Assembly (NCBI GenBank): GCA_029256665.1 | Contig: JAQSXN010000213.1 | Span: 1-6,869, forward strand | Reading direction: 5' to 3' | DNA length: 6,869 nt | Origin: Paenibacillus sp. | GTDB taxonomy: Bacteria; Bacillota; Bacilli; Paenibacillales; Paenibacillaceae | In this document: positions 1 through 4,201 of the stretch, piece by piece | How positions within the stretch are numbered: the first letter of the stretch is position 1 | How the letters are laid out: each line of letters opens with the position of its first letter | The notes under the pieces: model-generated | What the model saw: only the letters and a program-made list of their open reading frames with translations | Databases searched by the model: none | Told to the model about the DNA's origin: nothing | Made by a program: the position numbers and the translations under genes

Positions 1-74
1 CGGTTGCCGTGGTGATCGAATGCGCCTCCTACCTGCCCGCCACCGCAGCAACTTACTTCCACTCGATTGGACAT
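1..74 (-). CDS. 5' end of a small Gly/Cys-containing protein (partial)
   Basis: An ATG at 74 (minus strand) is preceded by a strong GGAGGG ribosome binding site at 80-85, five bases away, and opens a frame that runs off the left edge without a stop. The visible 24 residues begin MSNRVEVSCCGGGQVGGAF and continue with His-His-Gly-Asn. The Cys-Cys-Gly-Gly-Gly stretch recalls the N-termini of short YjcZ-type sporulation peptides, which continue into a single hydrophobic helix, but the diagnostic helix would lie outside the window, so this is only a suggestion. A sequence matching the sporulation-sigma -10 pattern lies 30 bases upstream, which would agree with that idea. Function not assigned. Confidence 0.55.
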   Translation of the reverse strand, partial: MSNRVEVSCCGGGQVGGAFDHHGN

Positions 75-103
75 GTGAACCCTCCTCTCTATCACGCTTA
101 CTC

Positions 104-112
104 TAGTGTATG
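104..112 (-). promoter_or_regulatory. Candidate sporulation-type -10 element (CATACACTA)
   Basis: On the minus strand CATACACTA fits both the sigma-E -10 consensus (CATACAnT) and the sigma-K one (CATAnnnTA). It sits 18 bases upstream of the ribosome binding site of the gene starting at 74. I cannot find a convincing matching -35 at the usual distance, so this rests on the -10 alone. Confidence 0.3.
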
Positions 113-189
113 CGTGAAGAGACGGCTCGCTTGGGTAGATTCATAGAGTCATTCGCTCATATTCCTGTCCTACCGGATGAAAACGCAAA

Positions 190-228
190 AACGACGCGAG
201 CCCCGAAACCTCGGAAACCCGCGTCGTT
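190..228 (-). terminator. Rho-independent terminator of the tRNA-Thr gene
   Basis: AACGACGCG (190-198) and CGCGTCGTT (220-228) form a perfect 9-bp stem, with a smaller CCGA/TCGG stem inside the loop (203-206/211-214). On the minus strand the stem is followed by a T-rich run (TTTTTGCGTTTT, reading down from about 190). It lies 17 bases beyond the tRNA 3' end, so it terminates the tRNA transcript. Confidence 0.85.
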
Positions 229-244
229 ATTAGTGTTTCTGGAA

Positions 245-316
245 TGCTGATGAAGGGAATTGAACCCCCGGCCTACGCATTACGAGTGCGTTGCTCTACC
301 CCTGAGCTACATCAGC
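245..316 (-). tRNA. tRNA-Thr (anticodon CGU)
   Basis: The minus strand folds as a full cloverleaf. A 7-bp acceptor stem GCTGATG/CATCAGC (316-310 with 252-246) is followed by D-arm GCTC/GAGC, anticodon stem ACGCA/TGCGT around the 7-base loop CTCGTAA, a 5-base variable region AGGCC, and T-arm GGGGG/CCCTT around TTCAATT. The central loop triplet CGT reads the threonine codon ACG. The discriminator base is A at 245, as expected for bacterial tRNA-Thr. The following bases are TTCC, so the terminal CCA is not encoded and must be added by CCA nucleotidyltransferase. The gene stands alone with its own promoter and terminator. Confidence 0.95.
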
Positions 317-341
317 AAATAAAATGAAGTCGACAAAAAAT

Positions 342-370
342 AGAATACGAATTTTCGGCGAGGATGTCAA
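342..370 (-). promoter_or_regulatory. Sigma-A promoter of tRNA-Thr
   Basis: On the minus strand a perfect TTGACA (370-365), a 17-base spacer and TATTCT (347-342) lie about 26 bases upstream of the tRNA 5' end. The DNA just upstream of the -35 (371-405) is strongly AT-rich with A/T tracts, like the UP elements of stable-RNA promoters. Confidence 0.85.
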
Positions 371-421
371 GTCTTTCTTTGATTTTTTTATACCAAAATT
401 TGTATGGCGATGCCTCGGATC

Positions 422-449
422 GGTATGTCGACAAGCGCTTCGGCATACC
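422..449. repeat. Inverted repeat across the catalase promoter (candidate operator)
   Basis: GGTATGTCGA (422-431) pairs with TCGGCATACC (440-449) with nine exact pairs and one G-T wobble. The 8-base centre CAAGCGCT, with its flanking T, contains the self-complementary AAGCGCTT. It covers the candidate -35 and spacer of the catalase gene. A regulator binding site is more likely than a terminator, because no gene reads into it and no T-run follows it. It does not match the PerR box well. Confidence 0.5.
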
Positions 450-455
450 TATTAA
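428..455 (+). promoter_or_regulatory. Candidate sigma-A promoter of the manganese catalase gene
   Basis: TCGACA (428-433, five of six consensus bases) is separated by 16 bases from TATTAA (450-455, four of six). Transcription would start near 462, giving a short leader into the ribosome binding site at 473. A weaker alternative is TTGATT (379-384) with TATGGC (403-408), 18 bases apart, which would place the inverted repeat in the leader RNA. Confidence 0.4.
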
Positions 456-472
456 TAATTGAAGCCGAATTC

Positions 473-478
473 AGGAGA
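473..478 (+). promoter_or_regulatory. Ribosome binding site deciding the catalase start
   Basis: AGGAGA at 473-478. Its AGGAG core is 6 bases from GTG 484, 3 from GTG 481 and 18 from ATG 496. Spacing therefore favours GTG 484, although homologous proteins often begin at the equivalent of the later Met (MFFRQ). Confidence 0.6.
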
Positions 479-483
479 AAGTG

Positions 484-1392
484 GTGATCGCCCCCATGTT
501 TTTTCGTCAGAACAAGCTTCAGATCGAGCTGCCCCCATCCCCCTATGCAGATGCCAATGCGGCCGCGGCCGTGCAAGAACTGCTTGGCGGCAAATTTGGA
601 GAGATGTCCACCCTCAACAACTATATGTACCAGTCCTTTAACTTTCGCAATAAACAAAAGCTGAAGCCCTTCTACGACCTCGTCTCCAGCATTACGGCCG
701 AAGAGCTAGGTCACGTGGAGCTCGTCTCCGCCGCCATCAACATGGTGCTCACCGGCACGACGACGCCCGGCGAGCCGGATTCGGCGCCGCTGCGGGCCGG
801 TCTGGACAAACGGAACAGCTACTTCTTTATCGGCACGGCGCAGACTTCGCTGGCAGGCGACTCCATGGGCAATGCGTGGCGCGGCGACTACGTATTCAAC
901 AGCGGCAATCTCGTGCTGGATCTGCTGCACAACTTCTTTCTCGAGTGCGGCGCCCGCACGCACAAGATGCGCGTGTACGAGATGACCGATCATCCAACCG
1001 CCAGAGCCATGATCGGCTATCTGCTCGTTCGCGGCGGCGTCCATATCCTGGCATACGCGAAAGCGCTGGAGATCGCCACGGGCGTCGACATGAAGAAGAT
1101 GATTCCGATCCCCAACCTTAGCAACGATCACTTCGAGACGGCGCGCAAATACGAAGCGATGGGGTTTGGCAACAAGCTGTACACGTTCAGTCCGCAGGAT
1201 TACAAGGATGTCGTCCTCATCTGGAACGGGCAGAATCCTCAGACCGGCGCCAAGCTGGAGGTTATCCAAGGCGCTCCGGAAGGCGCTCCGATGTTCGATT
1301 TGGAGGCGGTGCCGGAGGAATTCGCACCAGGCATCTCAGAAGAAGACTTCTTGGAGATCGCGGCCAGACTTAAGAAGAACGCGGGCTTATAA
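484..1392 (+). CDS. Manganese catalase family protein
   Basis: Predicted cytosolic non-haem catalase that disproportionates hydrogen peroxide to water and oxygen at a dimanganese centre. The 302-residue protein has the family's ferritin-like four-helix core, and every metal ligand known from the Lactobacillus plantarum enzyme can be placed: Glu40 (in GEMSTLNNYMYQ), Glu74 and His77 (in AEELGHVE), Glu154 (in FFLECGAR) and His187 (in GGVHILAY). Length and C-terminal tail fit full-length KatN-type enzymes rather than the shorter spore coat protein CotJC, and no cotJA/cotJB neighbours are seen. The start is taken as GTG 484 from the AGGAGA spacing; GTG 481 and ATG 496 are possible. It is divergent from the tRNA gene and has its own candidate promoter with an inverted repeat, suggesting regulated, perhaps stress-linked, expression. 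No convincing terminator follows. Confidence 0.93.
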   Translation: MIAPMFFRQNKLQIELPPSPYADANAAAAVQELLGGKFGEMSTLNNYMYQSFNFRNKQKLKPFYDLVSSITAEELGHVELVSAAINMVLTGTTTPGEPDSAPLRAGLDKRNSYFFIGTAQTSLAGDSMGNAWRGDYVFNSGNLVLDLLHNFFLECGARTHKMRVYEMTDHPTARAMIGYLLVRGGVHILAYAKALEIATGVDMKKMIPIPNLSNDHFETARKYEAMGFGNKLYTFSPQDYKDVVLIWNGQNPQTGAKLEVIQGAPEGAPMFDLEAVPEEFAPGISEEDFLEIAARLKKNAGL

Positions 1393-1433
1393 TCAACTTT
1401 CTCCGCTCATGCAAACATCCCGTCATTCGGCAA

Positions 1434-1463
1434 ATGACCCTTCGCGGTAGGCTGTGTTATACT
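1434..1463 (+). promoter_or_regulatory. Extended -10 promoter of the TraX-family gene
   Basis: TG-T-TATACT (TG at 1455-1456, -10 at 1458-1463) forms an extended -10, with a four-of-six -35 ATGACC (1434-1439) 18 bases upstream. It lies between the catalase stop and the next gene and gives that gene independent transcription. A small hairpin, GTCATT/AATGAC (1422-1438), overlaps the -35. Confidence 0.6.
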
Positions 1464-1510
1464 TAAACCTACTTAATCTTAATCCAAATCCGGCGAAGGT
1501 GAACTCTATC

Positions 1511-2140
1511 ATGCAATGGCTAGCGATGATTACCATGCTTATTGATCATATCGGCGCCGTATGGTTCCCGGAGGAGTCGGCGCTCCGCGTGATCGGCAGG
1601 CTGGCATTCCCGCTTTATGCGTACGCTATCGTAATCGGCTACTTCCGTACGAGCAACCTGAACCGTTACCTGATTCGGATGGCGGGTCTGGCCGTTTTGT
1701 CGCAAATCCCGTATATGTTCGCCTTCCAAACATGGAAGGTCAACGCGATCGCGACGCTATTCGTCTGCTTGCTCATGCTGTCGCTGCTCGATCGTTACCG
1801 CCACCAACGACCGCTTCCAGCCCTGTTAGTGGCGGCTGCCGTCGTGCTGCTTGAACTCATTCCGTTCGACTATGGCGCTTACGCGCTGATGCTCGTCTTC
1901 ATTTATCGGTATGCGGGCTCATCGAACGTGGTCTGGCTGCATCTGATCTTAAACATTGCAATGGTGGCGGCCAAAGGCTGGGTCATCCAGCTATTCAGCT
2001 TGTTCGCCAGCGTCCTTCTCGTTTACCTGCCGGTGCTCCTGCGGACGATGGATCGCCTGCAAGTTCCGAGAATCGTCTGGCGGAGCTTCTATCCGCTTCA
2101 TCTGGCGTTAATCGCCGTAGCCGTTCACTGGCTTGGTTAA
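1511..2140 (+). CDS. TraX family integral membrane protein
   Basis: A 209-residue polytopic membrane protein. It shows the TraX pattern: N-terminal MQWLAMITMLIDHIGAVWF (compare the family's AMItMliDHiG), then VIGRLAFPLYAYAIVIGYFRT, an Asn-Arg-Tyr-Leu-x-Arg segment before a helix ending QIPYMF, DYGAYALM in the middle, and FYPLHLALI close to the C-terminus. Hydrophobic segments lie near residues 33-45, 57-71, 78-95, 103-118, 120-134, 139-153, 157-177 and 193-208. F-plasmid TraX acetylates the pilin N-terminus; chromosomal Bacillota homologues are of unknown substrate and are regarded as acyltransferase-like, so no conjugation role is implied. ATG 1511 is chosen because AAGGTGA (1496-1502) lies 8 bases upstream and the promoter lies inside the longer frame that could begin at 1454. 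The end faces the kinase gene, 28 bases away. Confidence 0.85.
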   Translation: MQWLAMITMLIDHIGAVWFPEESALRVIGRLAFPLYAYAIVIGYFRTSNLNRYLIRMAGLAVLSQIPYMFAFQTWKVNAIATLFVCLLMLSLLDRYRHQRPLPALLVAAAVVLLELIPFDYGAYALMLVFIYRYAGSSNVVWLHLILNIAMVAAKGWVIQLFSLFASVLLVYLPVLLRTMDRLQVPRIVWRSFYPLHLALIAVAVHWLG

Positions 2141-2168
2141 GCCCCGACGCCATACTCCCTGTCGTTTG

Positions 2169-3032
2169 CTACGTTTCTTCGCATAGGACATCGATTAACT
2201 CGTCGAGCTCGCGTTCGCAAGCCTCCGTGGAGGGCCATGCCGAATCGTCATTTAGCAGCTTGCGAAGAAACAGCCTGACCTCCTCGGGAAGCGCCAGCTC
2301 TTCTTCCCAGCTGCGCTCTTCCTGATTCTCCTCGGCTTCGTAGCCGGCATACATGATAAAGAGATACAGATGGCCGAGACCGAACCAATCGCTGGAAGGA
2401 TGCGGGTTTCTCATTCGATGTTTGATCGCTCCCGCGCTCCCCGCGAGAAGGCCGCTGCCTTCGCCTAACGCCTTCCTAAGTTCTTCGGGAAGCTCCTCCC
2501 CGACGGCGCAGGAGAGTCCCAGGTCGATTAGATGCGGCAGCCCCTCGGAGAGGATGACGTTCGGAATCCGGACGTCCCGGTGGACGTAGCCTGCGGCATG
2601 CAATTGTTTCAACGGCTGCATGAGCTGTTTAAGAAGACTTAGACCTTCTCTAACGGAGAAGGTTTGATTTCTCTCATAGATGGCATACTCTAAGTTATAC
2701 CCTTCAATATACTCCATGATTAACGCTTCTTGCTTGCCATCCGTGTAGTAGTCGAACGGCTTCGGCATCTGAGGATGTCCCGCCGCCTGCATGATCCGGT
2801 ATTCCCTTCGCAAGAGTTGTATTCCGGTATTCCCTTTGCTGGGTTTGTTTCGCTTCAGCAGCACGGCACCGCCGCTCGCGAGGTCTCTGCAAGCATATGC
2901 CTGACCGTAGCTGCCCATGCCTAGGAATCGTTCGACGACGTATCGTTTGCCGAGCGTCTTGCCGGGCTGGAGCGGATAATCCTTGAATTCGGTTACGAAT
3001 TCGGCAAGTCGGGCCTTTAAGCTCTTACGCAT
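2169..3032 (-). CDS. Small soluble Hanks-type Ser/Thr protein kinase family protein
   Basis: A 287-residue protein that is almost entirely a kinase fold with no membrane segment or PASTA repeats, unlike PrkC. Visible motifs: glycine loop GMGSYG (38-43), ATP-anchoring Lys60 in VLLK, helix-C Glu77 (RREYR), hinge MEYIEGYNLE (106-115), catalytic loop HRDVRIPN (151-158, Asp153 and Asn158), a DLG (170-172) in place of DFG, and SDWFGLG (214-220) corresponding to the family's DxWSLG. The usual Lys of the catalytic loop (HRDLKxxN) is Arg155, and there is no clear APE motif. Core residues for ATP and metal binding are present, so activity is plausible but the loop is atypical. It resembles the short Bacillus kinases of the YbdM/YrzF type. 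Start ATG 3032 has AGGAG (minus strand, 3045-3041) 8 bases upstream. It is divergent from the repeat-protein gene, with paired palindromes between them. Confidence 0.85.
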   Translation of the reverse strand: MRKSLKARLAEFVTEFKDYPLQPGKTLGKRYVVERFLGMGSYGQAYACRDLASGGAVLLKRNKPSKGNTGIQLLRREYRIMQAAGHPQMPKPFDYYTDGKQEALIMEYIEGYNLEYAIYERNQTFSVREGLSLLKQLMQPLKQLHAAGYVHRDVRIPNVILSEGLPHLIDLGLSCAVGEELPEELRKALGEGSGLLAGSAGAIKHRMRNPHPSSDWFGLGHLYLFIMYAGYEAEENQEERSWEEELALPEEVRLFLRKLLNDDSAWPSTEACERELDELIDVLCEET

Positions 3033-3053
3033 GTCATCAGCTCCTGTAATAAT

Positions 3054-3082
3054 AGCTTAGCGCTGTCCGCCGTCGTTGTCGA
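3054..3082 (-). promoter_or_regulatory. Weak candidate promoter of the kinase gene
   Basis: On the minus strand TCGACA (3082-3077) and TAAGCT (3059-3054) are 17 bases apart. The -35 matches five of six consensus bases, the -10 only three. If real, the two palindromes at 3092-3127 would lie just upstream of the -35, a usual activator position. Confidence 0.25.
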
Positions 3083-3091
3083 GGAATCAAA

Positions 3092-3127
3092 CGTTCGTTA
3101 CGAAGCCGGGCCCGTTCGGTCCGAACG
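3092..3127. promoter_or_regulatory. Two TTCGnnnCGAA palindromes (candidate operator)
   Basis: TTCG-TTA-CGAA (3094-3104) and TTCG-GTC-CGAA (3115-3125) share the same dyad core with centres at 3099 and 3120, 21 bases or two helical turns apart. The second extends to a perfect CGTTCGG-T-CCGAACG (3113-3127). They lie in the divergent region between the kinase and the repeat-protein genes, about 60-95 bases upstream of the kinase start and 80-113 bases upstream of the other start. The regulator is unknown. Confidence 0.5.
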
Positions 3128-3206
3128 ACGAGAAACCTCCCTTCGCAATTCACGTATATATAGCTAAGCTACTCTATTTTCCGATTCCTATGAAGGAGGA
3201 AGTTCG

Positions 3207-3581
3207 ATGTTAAGACGTATTCTGAATTCTCTCACCGGACATCACGGACATGGTTACCACCGTTACAGCAGCAGCGATTTCAAGAAAGGGCATTACCCGC
3301 CGCCGCATTATCCGCCTTACCCGAATCAACATGGCCATCATCACGGGCCGCCTCATTACCCGCAGGGCCAGCATCACGGACAGCCGCCATATCCGAACCA
3401 GCCCGGCCACTATCAAGGCCAACCGCCTTATCCTAACGGCTATTATCCGGGTCAGCCGCAGCATCCTAACGCGCATGGTCAATATCCGGGTCAGCCGCAG
3501 CATCCTAACGCGCACGGTCATTATCCGGCGCAACCGCCGTATCCCAATCAGCCGCCGCTTTACCCGCCGCCGCCAAGATAA
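3207..3581 (+). CDS. His/Pro/Tyr-rich tandem-repeat protein, frame interrupted near 3' end
   Basis: A 124-residue low-complexity protein with a short basic N-terminus (MLRRILNSLTGHHGHGYHRY), no signal peptide or membrane helix, then a region dominated by Pro, His, Tyr, Gln, Gly and Asn. From residue 59 it has a 13-residue repeat of the form QPxxPNxxGxYxG: 59-71, 72-82 (two residues shorter), 83-95, 96-108 and 109-121. A GGAGGA ribosome binding site (3195-3200) lies 6 bases before ATG 3207. The composition resembles small spore coat or crust proteins and metal-binding surface proteins, but I recognise no family, so function is not assigned. The frame stops at TAA 3579-3581, yet a related His/Tyr/Lys tail continues in the +1 frame to 3636, suggesting the natural protein is about 142 residues. 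No firm promoter was found. Confidence 0.75.
   Translation: MLRRILNSLTGHHGHGYHRYSSSDFKKGHYPPPHYPPYPNQHGHHHGPPHYPQGQHHGQPPYPNQPGHYQGQPPYPNGYYPGQPQHPNAHGQYPGQPQHPNAHGHYPAQPPYPNQPPLYPPPPR
3444..3521 (+). repeat. Two near-identical 39-bp tandem repeats
   Basis: Units 3444-3482 and 3483-3521 lie head to tail and differ at only two positions (T/C in the His codon near the end and the final base). Each encodes YPGQPQHPNAHG plus Gln or His. Such identity at the DNA level points to recent duplication and makes copy-number change by slippage or recombination likely. Confidence 0.9.
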
Positions 3582-3636
3582 CCATCATTACGGACACGGG
3601 TACTACAAGAAAAAATGGAAATACAGCAGTTCCTAG
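3574..3636 (+). other. Out-of-frame continuation of the repeat protein's C-terminus
   Basis: In the frame one base ahead of the upstream gene, codons from CAA 3574 to TAG 3634-3636 read QDNHHYGHGYYKKKWKYSSS. This echoes the protein's own N-terminal GHHGHGYHRYSSS and gives a basic aromatic tail typical of this protein style. Skipping one base around the CCG-CCG-CCA-AGA stretch (3567-3578) would join it to the upstream frame and remove the stop at 3579. It could be a one-base insertion mutation, a sequencing error, or programmed +1 frameshifting; no standard slippery motif is obvious. Confidence 0.55.
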
Positions 3637-3759
3637 GACCCGGTTTGTCGAATGATGACATGACATTCCAAGACCTTGGTATTGAAAAGTGTTAGGAATC
3701 TGTAAGCAAAATAAACAAACTCCTTACGACAGTTTCATAAGAGGCTAATCTGTTCTCGG

Positions 3760-3765
3760 TATAAT
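3760..3765 (+). promoter_or_regulatory. Perfect -10 element (TATAAT) for the 72-residue protein gene
   Basis: TATAAT at 3760-3765 lies 16 bases before the GGAGG ribosome binding site. No good -35 is present at 16-18 bases; the nearest is TTCATA (3734-3739) at a spacing of 20. The promoter may need an activator or be weak. Confidence 0.5.
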
Positions 3766-3797
3766 GGGAAAAACGCAAATCGGAGGTGCATGACACC

Positions 3798-4016
3798 ATG
3801 ATGCGAGTCCTAACCTTCAAGAATCGTTCAGTCCCTGTCTATTACCCTAACGAACAATCGGCATCTGTAGAGCTGCTTCACCATAAATTGTACGAGATGG
3901 AACTGGACTTCGATTTCAGGAAAAAGTGGAAACGGATCAAGTCGGTCGAGATGGTTCGCGATGTCGCCATCTTCCAATACAATGACGGTACCAAGCTGTA
4001 CTTGGAAGTCAGCTAA
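3798..4016 (+). CDS. Hypothetical 72-residue protein
   Basis: A short soluble protein, unrecognised. It begins MMRVLTFKNRSVPVYYPNEQ, has a central acidic/basic stretch (LYEMELDFDFRKKWKRIK) and ends FQYNDGTKLYLEVS, a pattern suggesting a small alpha/beta fold. There is no signal peptide, membrane helix or Cys. ATG 3798 is chosen because GGAGGTG (3782-3788) is 9 bases upstream; the frame could be extended to GTG 3786, but that codon overlaps the ribosome binding site. A second ATG at 3801 is also possible. A three-codon frame (ATG 3790 to TGA 3801) overlaps the start. The gene has its own -10 element and a strong terminator downstream, supporting a real monocistronic gene. Confidence 0.75.
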   Translation: MMRVLTFKNRSVPVYYPNEQSASVELLHHKLYEMELDFDFRKKWKRIKSVEMVRDVAIFQYNDGTKLYLEVS

Positions 4017-4080
4017 ACAATGCTGTCGCCGTCTTCTGACAGCGCGGCGCGTTTCGCTTCCGAGACCCCCATGTTCAACG

Positions 4081-4122
4081 AAAACCTTTCAACCGGCAAC
4101 GTTTCGGCTTGAGAGGTTTTTT
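4081..4122 (+). terminator. Rho-independent terminator after the 72-residue protein gene
   Basis: AAAACCTTTCAA (4081-4092) pairs with TTGAGAGGTTTT (4109-4120) in a 12-bp stem with one G-T wobble, extended by CCG/CGG (4093-4095/4105-4107) past a one-base bulge. A run of six T (4117-4122) ends the plus-strand arm. It lies 65 bases after the stop at 4016. Its A-rich left side might allow some termination in the other direction. Confidence 0.85.
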
Positions 4123-4137
4123 GGCGTCTTATGACAA

Positions 4138-4173
4138 GGCAAAACAAGCAACCGCGAGGGGGATTTCGGTTGC
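4138..4173 (-). terminator. Rho-independent terminator of the EAL protein gene
   Basis: On the minus strand GCAACCG (4173-4167) and CGGTTGC (4154-4148) form a 7-bp stem around a C-rich loop, followed by TTGTTTTG (about 4145-4138). It lies about 29 bases beyond the stop of the minus-strand EAL gene and back to back with the plus-strand terminator at 4081-4122. Confidence 0.75.
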
Positions 4174-4201
4174 CTGTGTGCCGTTACAGGACCACATCGC
4201 T

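Noticed and set aside
245..316. tRNA 3' end as an attachment site for an integrative element
   Set aside because: No integrase, no direct repeat of the tRNA end and no foreign-looking DNA are visible, and the tRNA has an ordinary terminator directly downstream.
390..405. Near-palindrome ATACCAAAATTTGTAT between the tRNA and the catalase gene
   Set aside because: Only six of eight positions pair and it is explained equally well as the AT-rich UP element of the tRNA promoter.
449..463. PerR box in front of the catalase gene
   Set aside because: Only about eight of fourteen consensus positions match, which is near what AT-rich DNA gives by chance.
706..1269. Long minus-strand open frame inside the catalase gene
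   Set aside because: It lies wholly opposite a well-conserved enzyme, has no ribosome binding site, and its product is a biased antisense translation; a shadow of a GC-rich gene.
1422..1438. GTCATT/AATGAC hairpin as the catalase terminator
   Set aside because: The stem is only 6 bp, AT-rich, and no T-run follows; it also overlaps the next promoter's -35.
1454..1510. Longer start for the TraX-family protein (about 19 extra residues from 1454)
   Set aside because: The extension overlaps the extended -10 promoter, lacks a ribosome binding site and is not part of the TraX pattern, whereas ATG 1511 has AAGGTGA at good spacing.
1511..2140. Evidence for a conjugative element from the TraX similarity
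   Set aside because: Chromosomal TraX-family proteins are common in Bacillota, and no other transfer gene is present.
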